A stretch of 64,000 nucleotides of DNA from the NCBI GenBank assembly GCA_018992685.1, contig JACVGT010000009.1:36247-100246 (forward strand), given 5' to 3'. A model generated the notes under the pieces. That model made no database searches. It was not told where the DNA came from and saw only the letters and a program-made list of their open reading frames with translations. The position numbers were made by a program, and so were the translations under genes. Each line of letters starts with the position of its first letter. The stretch's first letter is position 1. Below, piece after piece: positions 8,409 to 18,439 of this stretch. This stretch comes from Theionarchaea archaeon (GTDB taxonomy: Archaea; Methanobacteriota_B; Thermococci; Methanofastidiosales; SZ-28-30).

Positions 8409-9725
8409 ATGAACCTCGTTATCATTGGGTTGGGCACTGCAGGATATGCTGCAGCCATGGAAGCTGCAAAACGTGGTGCTCACCTGACTGTTATTGAGAA
8501 ACGGGATTTTGAAACTTTCTCTCCTTGCGGGCTTCCCTATGTCGTTGATGGATCTATTCCGTCTTTCGAAGATCTCAAACACTCTATCAGGTTACGAAAT
8601 ACAGAGAAATTACTCTCTCACAGTGTAGAATCTATTGACATCCAGAAGAAGACAGTTAGAACACGAGATTGCAAGAAAGGAGATTACAAGACCGTTCCCT
8701 ACGACAAGCTGATCATTGCTACAGGCGCCATCCCCGTGATACCCCCCATCAAAGGAGCGAGAGAACTCCTTGGGAAGGGAACCTTTGTTGTTTCCGGGAT
8801 CGGGGATACAAGCGAGCTCAAAAAGAAGGCAGAAGTTTCCAAATCATGTGTTGTTATCGGAGCAGGAGCCATTGGGCTGGAAACTGCCTGCACGCTCCAC
8901 AATAAAGGATTACAGGTGACTGTGGTGGAAATGCTGCCTCAGGTGTTTCCCCAGGCCATTGATGAAGACATGGCTCTCGATGTGAAGAACCACCTGGAGG
9001 ACAGTGGAATTCCCGTGGTTGTGAATGCCCGGGTAGAATCTGTCACGCAGGATGGGGGCGTGGTGGTTACTGCTGACAGGGAGTATACTGCTGATTTTGC
9101 CATGATTGCTGCAGGAGTGAGAGCAAACTTCGCTCTGGCAGAGAAAGCAGGAATAACGATTGGGAAGTGGGGGATCAAGGTCAATCCGAAAATGGAAACC
9201 TCTGCTCAAGATGTGTATGCATGTGGAGACTGCATAGAGACGTATTCCTATGTCAACGGTGAGCCCTGGATGATGCAGCTGGCTACATCTGCCCTGCAGA
9301 TGGGACAGGTTGCTGCAACAAACGTCATGGGAGGGAATGCTTCCTACCAGGGATGTCTCAATACCTTTGCTTCAGAATTGGGTGGAAAGGAAATTGCATC
9401 CTGTGGATTCACTGAGAATCAGGCGGCAAGATTCGGATATGATGTGGCCGTGGGAGAAGGAGCAGGAAGAGTGACTGCAGACTACTACCCGGGAGAAGAG
9501 ACGGTCAAGGTCAAACTCATCGTGGACAAGAAAGATCACCGTCTCCTGGGAGGGCAGGCGTTTGGTGTGGGCGCATTCTGGAGGGTGAATGTGATTTCTC
9601 TTGCCGTGAAAGCACATATGACAGTGGATGAGTTCTCCACAATGGAACTTGCCTACACGCCGCCATTGTCAACGTCACACGATGTACTGCTGAAAGCCTG
9701 TGATTTTGTGTTGAGGCGACTGTGA
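8409..9725 (+). CDS. CoA-disulfide reductase / NAD(P)H oxidase-like flavoprotein
   Basis: A 438-residue class III pyridine nucleotide-disulfide oxidoreductase. It has an N-terminal FAD Rossmann motif (IIGLGTAGYAAA), the single redox Cys in SPCGLPY near residue 44, a second dinucleotide motif (VVIGAGAIGLE), the FAD-binding VYACGD and a C-terminal dimerisation domain. Relatives reduce CoA disulfide, polysulfide or oxygen with NAD(P)H and take part in sulfur respiration in archaea. The single Cys points to a CoA-cysteine mechanism. A TATA box (gtatataagc) about 28 bases upstream implies a nearly leaderless mRNA. Confidence 0.88.
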   Translation: MNLVIIGLGTAGYAAAMEAAKRGAHLTVIEKRDFETFSPCGLPYVVDGSIPSFEDLKHSIRLRNTEKLLSHSVESIDIQKKTVRTRDCKKGDYKTVPYDKLIIATGAIPVIPPIKGARELLGKGTFVVSGIGDTSELKKKAEVSKSCVVIGAGAIGLETACTLHNKGLQVTVVEMLPQVFPQAIDEDMALDVKNHLEDSGIPVVVNARVESVTQDGGVVVTADREYTADFAMIAAGVRANFALAEKAGITIGKWGIKVNPKMETSAQDVYACGDCIETYSYVNGEPWMMQLATSALQMGQVAATNVMGGNASYQGCLNTFASELGGKEIASCGFTENQAARFGYDVAVGEGAGRVTADYYPGEETVKVKLIVDKKDHRLLGGQAFGVGAFWRVNVISLAVKAHMTVDEFSTMELAYTPPLSTSHDVLLKACDFVLRRL

Positions 9726-9801
9726 CAAGAACGCTGTCAGAGGGACGAATTCTTTGATCCTGAATATCAGGGTGACTGAAGAGCTTCCAAGACCGAAAAG
9801 G

Positions 9802-10497
9802 CTATCTTGGATATCCCACAGGCATCACATACAGTGGAGTCAGCTCTTCAGGTATGCTAAGAACCTGCTGAACATCCTGATCTATGAAAGCTCCTACTGC
9901 CACTGTCCCCAGGGCCAACCCTTCTGCTTGCAGATAGATATTCTCACCCACGTGACCTGCTTCCATGTGTACGTAACGTATACCACGTTCTCCATATCTT
10001 GCAGTAGTCTTCTCATATTTCGCGACAATGACAATACTGACAGGAGCGTCCTCAATGAACAACTGGGTTAAACAGGCAACAGCCAGCCTGTCTCGGTAGT
10101 CTCCTTCTTTTATCAGTCGCAGCACATTCGATGTAGGGACATATTCATAAATGCCAGCACCTAGTCCCTCAACCCCTGGATCGCCCACTACGACATATAG
10201 TGTCAGAGGGTACGTAGCTCCGGCAGAAGGTGCACTTCTCTTGAATCCTTCCGTAATTCCCTGGCCCGCCCAGAGGAGCTGAGAAATCTGGTCTAAAGTC
10301 AGAGGAGTATCTTGAAAGTCACGGACAGACCTTCTTTTCTTGAGGGCTTCCTCCACAGACATGTCACCTGTAACATGGGGAGCTGGGAGAACGATCTCAG
10401 ATTGCTTTTCAACCACAGTCAAAGGGACGTTCTGATTCAAGCACAAACTGGAACTCAGGATAAGACTCAACACAAGCAGCATTCTCAATGGTACCAT
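9802..10497 (-). CDS. Exported SagB-type nitroreductase-like flavoprotein
   Basis: A 231-residue protein with an N-terminal hydrophobic signal (MVPLRMLLVLSLILSSSLC) and a nitroreductase domain of the SagB/ThcOx type: KKRRSVRDF, the SAPSAGATYPL segment that contacts FMN, and GLGTVAVGAF near the end. SagB-type enzymes oxidise azolines in peptide natural products, but stand-alone exported copies are common in archaea and have no proven role. A TATA-like gtatttatgg near 10520 supports a leaderless start at 10497 rather than 10521. Export of an FMN enzyme is unusual. Confidence 0.8.
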   Translation of the reverse strand: MVPLRMLLVLSLILSSSLCLNQNVPLTVVEKQSEIVLPAPHVTGDMSVEEALKKRRSVRDFQDTPLTLDQISQLLWAGQGITEGFKRSAPSAGATYPLTLYVVVGDPGVEGLGAGIYEYVPTSNVLRLIKEGDYRDRLAVACLTQLFIEDAPVSIVIVAKYEKTTARYGERGIRYVHMEAGHVGENIYLQAEGLALGTVAVGAFIDQDVQQVLSIPEELTPLYVMPVGYPR

Positions 10498-10637
10498 AAT
10501 CTCTGTTCGTTGGAGATCCATAAATACATTGGCTGTCTCGTGTCTTGCCCTTTCGCCAACAAAGTTGAATCCCTCGAATGATCACCCACGTGATCCAGAG
10601 AAAGAATGCGAAAAGAATTCCAGGAAAGAACGTGATT

Positions 10638-11351
10638 TCATGCTTTCTTGATCTGGATAATTTCCACCTTGAACTCAAATATGGCGGGATTGAGATCCAG
10701 CACAACCTCAGTGTCGGTCACTTCCATGACTACTGCATATTGCCCCTGGTAGGCAACAACATTCCCTACGCGGGCTTCTGCACTCTCTTCGAACTCTTCG
10801 CGCAGAACTGTTACCTCGGTTGGAATGACTGAGAACCGATGATTGAAATCCAGCCAGACGAACTCTTCTGTGAGTTGATATACTGTGAATCGGCGATTTC
10901 CCCACTGATATGTCTCGTTAAGCTCAGGCTCTATTCCACTATTTGTCTCGAATTCTTCCCTGTTCATTTTGACAACGTTCTCCTCCTTCCAGTATCCATA
11001 CGCTTCCAAAGGATACAACCGCAGGATTTGCTCCTCTCCCACCTTCATTCCCAGGAGGGCTCTTTCCACAGCAGGAGGAGCTACTGCAGCCTCTCCGGGA
11101 TTCCCTCCAATGACAATGGTTAGAGGCTCATAGGTTCTTTCTGTGTCGTAGATGTTGGCCTTCTGGGCTATTTGATCATTGGATGTATCTATGATCGTCC
11201 CGTTGACGCTGAGGACATAATCTATAACCACCGTGTCGCCCGGACCTATTGTTGATTCCTCACTGAGAAGTGATGCTGAAATGACCAGAGCGATACCCAC
11301 GATCCATAGTGCTTTTTTCATTTTAGTATCGATAAGCCTTGTAATTTCCAT
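10638..11351 (-). CDS. Exported FKBP-type peptidyl-prolyl isomerase
   Basis: A 237-residue protein with a signal peptide or anchor (MKKALWIVGIALVISASLL), then an FKBP domain: IGPGDTVVIDYVLSVNGTIIDTS, LTIVIGGNPG, ALLGMKVGEEQILRLYPLEAYG. A second domain of about 90 residues follows, as in long archaeal FKBPs that act as chaperones. It probably helps folding outside the membrane. A TATA box (ctttataaat at 11371-11380) predicts transcription about at the first ATG (11351). A start at the internal Met (11321) is also possible and gives a shorter signal peptide. Confidence 0.85.
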   Translation of the reverse strand: MEITRLIDTKMKKALWIVGIALVISASLLSEESTIGPGDTVVIDYVLSVNGTIIDTSNDQIAQKANIYDTERTYEPLTIVIGGNPGEAAVAPPAVERALLGMKVGEEQILRLYPLEAYGYWKEENVVKMNREEFETNSGIEPELNETYQWGNRRFTVYQLTEEFVWLDFNHRFSVIPTEVTVLREEFEESAEARVGNVVAYQGQYAVVMEVTDTEVVLDLNPAIFEFKVEIIQIKKA

Positions 11352-11591
11352 GGTTTGTAACTGTCCTCAAATTTATAAAGGTATTGGTTAGCCGGTGAGC
11401 AGGTCGGCAGGCTAGCTGGCTATCAAGGCAATCAACCAGCAGGGTACCATGGCCCCTGAGAGAGTAATACTCTCCCTTTCAGAACATTGCAATGGAAGAT
11501 TCAGAAAGAGACGTCCTCTTGACACCCCTATCCCGTGCTGCTTCTATCAAACCTTGAACCACTGCAACTATTTTCCGGATTATTTGAAAAG

Positions 11592-11607
11592 CGGAGAATT
11601 TATAAAG
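11592..11607 (+). promoter_or_regulatory. TATA promoter of CDC48 gene
   Basis: The sequence gagaatttataaagga is a strong archaeal BRE/TATA pair. It lies about 45 bases before the CDC48 start, leaving a short leader that carries GAGGTG before the ATG. The remainder of the 11352-11646 gap shows no gene. Confidence 0.65.
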
Positions 11608-11637
11608 GACTATAACCTATTACACATATGACTTTGA

Positions 11638-13872
<2,235 letters not shown>

Positions 13873-13880
13873 GTGACACT

Positions 13881-14183
13881 ATGGCAAAAATTGCAGCCTC
13901 CCGAATTCGGGATCGGATGGTGGTCACCAGCCAGGGTCACGAATTGGGGCTCCTGTTTGATGTGGTGGCCGATGAGAAGACAGGTAAGCTGGTGGCTTTG
14001 GTGGTGGAGCCCACCACGGAGGAGATGAGAGAGATGCTCCTGACAGACCGTGAGGGGCTTGTATTGATACCTTTTACCGCCCTGCGGGCCATAAGAGATT
14101 TCATTGTGGTGGATGCCCGTCGGGTGCCCAGGAAGATAAAGAAGGTTGGCATGTTTGCCAGAGGGAAAGAACCCACAATCTGA
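13881..14183 (+). CDS. PRC-barrel domain protein
   Basis: A 100-residue PRC-barrel protein: SRIRDRMVVTSQGHELGLLFDVVADEKTGKLVALVVEP is the typical entry strand pair, and LVLIPFTALRAIRDFIVVD closes the barrel. PRC-barrels act in RNA processing (RimM) or as small archaeal proteins near cell-division genes. It starts nine bases after the CDC48 stop, with ggtgacact in between, so it is probably co-expressed with CDC48. The specific role is unknown. Confidence 0.85.
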   Translation: MAKIAASRIRDRMVVTSQGHELGLLFDVVADEKTGKLVALVVEPTTEEMREMLLTDREGLVLIPFTALRAIRDFIVVDARRVPRKIKKVGMFARGKEPTI

Positions 14184-14393
14184 GAATCAGCATCATGCCC
14201 GGTCTTGATTTATTCCTGAGCAGAATGGGGCCAGGAACCCCCCAGAAATTATTAACGAGAACTCTACTATTCTAAATCTGTTATATCTACGAAATGAGAG
14301 ATCAATTCTTCCTGAATATGGATTTCTACTGCAATTCTGAACTTCTGGAGCTCTCCCTGATGTAGTTCTCCTCTAGACAACTGGTTCTCCCTG

Positions 14394-16880
14394 TCACAGT
14401 CTGAAGGTCAGCATAGACTTGACGTATCCATCTTCCTTCCCTGTCACTCCATCAATGATCTCGTACCTGTTCTCATAGGAAACCAGGAAATATGGGTAAT
14501 AGAGGAGCCCTGTGTCCCACACTGAAGACCTCTCCCAGACCTCTGCTGCTTTTTTTGCCTCTTTCTCAGTAATGGTGGGGAGAATCATGGATTCCTTGTC
14601 CAGGTACTCTTCATCTGTCTGGAAGTACCTTTTGATTTTCTTTCTGGGATCATCAATAATATTGTGCTGTATTCTGGACTGAAAAATCTCATAGTTCTTA
14701 TTCCCCAACTTCTTGTGCTTCTTAATCTCTACCAGTCCCTTCTGGATGAGAGAACCCATTATTCTCTTCACTTTTCTCTTATCAAAGTGCGTAGCCTTCA
14801 TGAGATCAGTCTGTGCTGCTGATCCTTTTTTCATGAGGGCTATCATCACTGTTCTCTGGTCGGGAGACAAATCCATGAGGTCTCGCACTCCTCGCGTTCT
14901 CCGCCCTTTTCCAATCATCACTTCACCTGTGATACCGTCCACAAAACAAGACAGATTCTGGTATTTTCCTTTTGGTGGATAATAATCGAAGAAAACCTGG
15001 TAAACGGGGTAGTAGATTTTGAAAATACCATGGATCGTGTCATTCTTGAACAGCATTCTGCGGGCCCCTTTTATGGCAATATCCTCAATGCGGTCGTCTA
15101 CCGCCGAGAGAACGACTTTCGCTTTCTTGAGGTTGAGGTCTCTCACAGAATCAGGAATTTCAAAGGCTCCTGGAGACGTAATAGCAGGGGACCGGGGAGC
15201 AGATTCTGATCTCACAGGCGGAGTTACCTCTAAATTTACCACATCAAAAAGGGAAGGCCGATCTCCAGACGTCCCAAGGGGACGTTCTTTGCCACTCGAT
15301 GTGAGTTCTTCCTCCTCTCCTGGTGTAATCTCTCCGGGTTCTTCCAATTGTGTCTCGATCAACCCCTCTTCTGCCAGTTCGTCCAGGAGTTCTGATAATG
15401 AAAGGTGTAGCTTGTATTCCTGATTGATACTCTTAATGAGTCGTTCCAAACTGTCTGTGGTTTCTTTTCCCCATTTTTCCCGTATCAACTGTTTCACATT
15501 CATACGCATTTCATCCGGATCAATATCCAGCATGGGCTGTCTTTCCCTTCCTTCATGCTGAGAGATACGAGGTCTAATACTGGCCAGAAAGCAGCGAGAG
15601 GTTTCTTCCTGCTTGTCTCCTACAATCGCCATTCCTATGGGCAGATTCTTGATGAAATGGTCTTCCTGGAATCTTTCTGGAACTTCCGAGGGCATCCTCC
15701 GCAGTACGGCCTTAATGTCATCTTCATACACCAGCTTATGGCAGGCCACCATGTCTACCTGCGAAAGAATTCTGGAGTCAATGGCTGAGGGTTGCTGGGT
15801 GGCCAGCACAATAGAGCATCCCGGCTGTCTCCCCTGTCTCACATATTCAATCAATGCATCGGTAGCTGCTGTTTTCCTTCCTGACCCGGGGACCAGAATG
15901 TGGGCCTCGTCTATCATCAGCCAGGTAACAGGGATGCTCTCTAGTAGCCCTGCGAACCCTGCAGCTTCCTTCCTGCTGAGTCTCTTTCGGGTATTCAGGA
16001 TATTCCTCCCAAGAATACCCACCACCAGGGCCCGGACATTATCCTGCAGGAAACTGACATCAATAACAGAGATATGTCCTCGTCTCGACAGGTCTCGGAG
16101 CTGAGTTCCCTCTTTGTCAAAAATCCCCCATTCTACAGCCCCTTTCAGTCTCGCAATTGAGGCCCTCCGGGTGGAGTTCTTGAACCCATGGTTCCGAGAT
16201 TGAATCCCTTCTTCACATTCGATGCAGGCAATCATGTCCGAAATACCGTATGAATCCTGCAGCCCTCGTATCGCTTTCCCTTCTCCTGTCGTGTACCCGT
16301 CCCTGACCTTCTCGAGTACTCTATCAATCAGAAGCCCCATGGTGTCGAACCGGTCAAACCCGAACGTCAGACACCAGTCGTCTGCTGTCAGTTCTGCAGG
16401 TCTGATTGTAAAAATTTTGTCCCAGGTTGCTTTGGGTGCGTCCTTGGCATATCCAGCAGGGATGAAAACCTGCACACTCTTGATCCCTTTGGGGCTTAGA
16501 CTCCATTCCCCAAGCAATGCCTGTTCTCTGTCCACGGTGTTGGGACTCTTCATGCTCCAGAAAATCCCCATGGGATCAATGACAATAACACCGACTGCAT
16601 CATTTGTAAGGGCCAGCTCTTCTGCAATGACCCCCAGCGTGTAGGACTTCCCCGACCCACGCATTCCACAAATGAAGATGGCATGGGGTGAAATACTGTC
16701 CAAGAGCACTCTCTTCCCATAGAATCCTGCAGAATCAGAACGTTCCTCTGCCACTATGCCAATATCCATGGCTGCTTTTGTCTTGTATTCTTCATATACA
16801 CTTTTCTTTCTGCCCACAAAAATACTGGTTGCGTCCTGCAGTGCTCTGAACTCTTCATCCACGACCATTCCATTCTGCAT
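14394..16880 (-). CDS. HerA/DUF87-type hexameric ATPase with C-terminal extension
   Basis: An 828-residue protein. The HerA-like ATPase core has Walker A GMRGSGKSYT, Walker B WLMIDEAHILVPG, and the RQGRQPGCSIVLATQQP segment typical of HerA/FtsK-type DNA pumps. After about residue 440 it is acidic and unlike HerA. The final 280 residues include a winged-helix-like segment (LMKKGSAAQTDLMKATHFDKRKVKRIMGSLIQKGLVEI; positions about 14716-14830). So a DNA- or protein-translocating motor is fused to a possible DNA-binding module. No NurA gene is adjacent. A TATA (ctatttatat, about 16898-16907) favours the start at 16880 over the longer frame at 16934. Confidence 0.85.
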   Translation of the reverse strand: MQNGMVVDEEFRALQDATSIFVGRKKSVYEEYKTKAAMDIGIVAEERSDSAGFYGKRVLLDSISPHAIFICGMRGSGKSYTLGVIAEELALTNDAVGVIVIDPMGIFWSMKSPNTVDREQALLGEWSLSPKGIKSVQVFIPAGYAKDAPKATWDKIFTIRPAELTADDWCLTFGFDRFDTMGLLIDRVLEKVRDGYTTGEGKAIRGLQDSYGISDMIACIECEEGIQSRNHGFKNSTRRASIARLKGAVEWGIFDKEGTQLRDLSRRGHISVIDVSFLQDNVRALVVGILGRNILNTRKRLSRKEAAGFAGLLESIPVTWLMIDEAHILVPGSGRKTAATDALIEYVRQGRQPGCSIVLATQQPSAIDSRILSQVDMVACHKLVYEDDIKAVLRRMPSEVPERFQEDHFIKNLPIGMAIVGDKQEETSRCFLASIRPRISQHEGRERQPMLDIDPDEMRMNVKQLIREKWGKETTDSLERLIKSINQEYKLHLSLSELLDELAEEGLIETQLEEPGEITPGEEEELTSSGKERPLGTSGDRPSLFDVVNLEVTPPVRSESAPRSPAITSPGAFEIPDSVRDLNLKKAKVVLSAVDDRIEDIAIKGARRMLFKNDTIHGIFKIYYPVYQVFFDYYPPKGKYQNLSCFVDGITGEVMIGKGRRTRGVRDLMDLSPDQRTVMIALMKKGSAAQTDLMKATHFDKRKVKRIMGSLIQKGLVEIKKHKKLGNKNYEIFQSRIQHNIIDDPRKKIKRYFQTDEEYLDKESMILPTITEKEAKKAAEVWERSSVWDTGLLYYPYFLVSYENRYEIIDGVTGKEDGYVKSMLTFRL

Positions 16881-17046
16881 ATCCTTAATGTTAATCAACA
16901 ATATAAATAGTTTTCGGTAAGCAATAAGATCCAACCAAAAAAATCACGAGTAGAACGGGCTTCCAGCATGAAACCCTAGGAATTCTCACAATCTCTCCGA
17001 AAGATTTAAATGATAGAATGTACAAAGAAAGAGAGAGGTGAAAGAT

Positions 17047-17232
17047 GTGAAATCGAGAAAGATGGCTGTGCTCTTCCTTCTGGCCGTCATCGTTGTGGCG
17101 GGAGTTTTGCCTGTATTGACTGAGACCACTGATTCTTTTGAACAGATCGTTACATCAATACAGGACATAATCTCGCCCATCAGAGGAGATGGCGGAGGAG
17201 GAGGATGGCCCAACAGTGGCGAAGAAGGCTAG
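17047..17232 (+). CDS. Small secreted peptide with Gly-rich tail
   Basis: A 61-residue exported peptide starting at GTG. A basic N-region (VKSRKM) and a hydrophobic core (AVLFLLAVIVVAGVLPVL) form a signal sequence or single membrane helix. A short acidic region (TETTDSFEQIVTS) and a Gly-rich tail with five consecutive glycines (RGDGGGGGWPNSGEEG) follow. The promoter has a TATA (gatttaaatg, about 17003-17012) and GAGGTGAAAGAT just before the start. It converges on the regulator gene and their stop codons share CTAG. No family recognised; a surface peptide, pilin-like subunit or toxin-like peptide are all possible. Confidence 0.6.
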   Translation: MKSRKMAVLFLLAVIVVAGVLPVLTETTDSFEQIVTSIQDIISPIRGDGGGGGWPNSGEEG

Positions 17233-18164
17233 TACCTTTCCGTGTGGTACATGACAACAATCCCTTTGTAGAAATCTGAGAGAATGGATCTTTCTTTCAG
17301 GGCATATATTGCCTTGGAGAGAGAGATTATCAATGGATCAGTGCGAATATAGATCCATGCCACAAGATAGCTTCCCACTTTGAAAAACATTGGCGTCGTT
17401 GGAAGCAGGCTGAACAACTCTATGAGAGCCTTTTCATAGTCGGTCTTAAACAGGAATACGTATGTGGTATAATTGGCGTACCCTTCTGGATAAAACCAGG
17501 TGTGCGTGGTGGCGAATCGGTCGACAGTGTCCAGCCATTCGTAAAACTTGCGGAAGCTTACATCTTGTTCCCTTACAAGCGGTGCGATTTTGCGCCTGAT
17601 GTCTCCTCCAAAGTCAAGAAAGAATTCCCATTCTTGGTGATCCCAGGGAATGTCCACAGGATTCGAGACCCATGTGGATTTTTTCCAGGAATCACTTTTT
17701 TCTATTTCTTCCAGCAATCGATCTGCACACTCGTTCCATTCCAGAGACGTGGGCTTGGGAGTAAAGAATTCCCCTCGTTCTCCCGAGATGACGATCTTCT
17801 TGAATCCGGGACAATCATCAAACTCCATTCCCGGGTCTCCTGCAGCAACTATCGGGAAGTCTCCGAAGACAACGGCCGAGTAGCTGAGTCTCCTGTTTTG
17901 TCTGAGTCGCTCGAATGCTTTGAAAGGGTCATCAAAATCCAGTACATAGTATATCCTAGGGCTTTTCTTCACAGGTTTCAGTCTGAGACCAGGCCCCACC
18001 ATGATCTGCTGATCCAGCATCTCCTGTAAGGCTTTTGACACAGACTTTCTGTAAATACCCAGAGATTTTGAGATTTCGTATATCTGTGCCCGCGGATTGT
18101 CGTATATTTGACAAAATATCTGGTAGAACCTTTTCTTTTTTTCCACATCGGAGAGAGAGGGCAT
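17229..18164 (-). CDS. Winged-helix regulator with uncharacterised C-terminal domain
   Basis: A 311-residue protein. The N-terminal helix-turn-helix spans about residues 10-65 (RAQIYEISKSLGIYRKSVSKALQEMLDQQIMVGPG). A middle alpha/beta section and a C-terminal domain about residues 180-300 follow, rich in aromatic residues (HQEWEFFLDFGGDIRRK, TWFYPEGYANYTTYVFLFKTDYEKAL). It aligns along its length with the protein at 29925-30872 inside the tusB element, so both belong to one regulator family. A TATA (tatttaac, about 18181-18189) gives a leaderless start. Its target is unknown; the adjacent convergent peptide gene is a candidate. Confidence 0.72.
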   Translation of the reverse strand: MPSLSDVEKKKRFYQIFCQIYDNPRAQIYEISKSLGIYRKSVSKALQEMLDQQIMVGPGLRLKPVKKSPRIYYVLDFDDPFKAFERLRQNRRLSYSAVVFGDFPIVAAGDPGMEFDDCPGFKKIVISGERGEFFTPKPTSLEWNECADRLLEEIEKSDSWKKSTWVSNPVDIPWDHQEWEFFLDFGGDIRRKIAPLVREQDVSFRKFYEWLDTVDRFATTHTWFYPEGYANYTTYVFLFKTDYEKALIELFSLLPTTPMFFKVGSYLVAWIYIRTDPLIISLSKAIYALKERSILSDFYKGIVVMYHTERY

Positions 18165-18263
18165 CTTAAAACACCCAACAGTTAAATACCATTCCAGCAA
18201 ATTTGGTAATGTGCCGGAAGCTTATCTTGTAAGAATCTAAGCACAAATTTAAAAGTCTTTCGG

Positions 18264-18327
18264 CCGATCTTTCACCCCCCCCTAATCGGGATCGGTGTTT
18301 CGAGCACCGATCCCTCCCTGTTCTTTT
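18264..18327 (+). ncRNA. C-rich-loop hairpin element upstream of regulator
   Basis: A short stem CCGAT/ATCGG (18264-18268 with 18285-18289) shows ctttcacccccccc in its loop. It is followed by a 10-bp perfect stem GGGATCGGTG/CACCGATCCC (18288-18297 with 18305-18314), then ctgttctttt. The sequence atctttcacccccc and ctgttctttt both recur in a similar arrangement at 29571-29625 on the other strand. It may be a small RNA or the 3' end of one. A TATA-like aatttaaaag (18246-18255) lies very close, so the transcript start is unclear. Confidence 0.4.
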
Positions 18328-18439
18328 GTGTTATTGAGGTTCTGTGAGAGTGTTATAGGCAACCATGAACTAGATTATTCCAGGAGCTGCTGCTGAGCGC
18401 ATTCTATGTCTCAGCTGTTTGCTGTCTCTATTTTGAGAT

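Noticed and set aside
10409..10705. 98-residue minus-strand frame overlapping FKBP and nitroreductase genes
   Set aside because: It overlaps two well-supported genes and has no ribosome site; only its hydrophobic stretch is noted as a finding.
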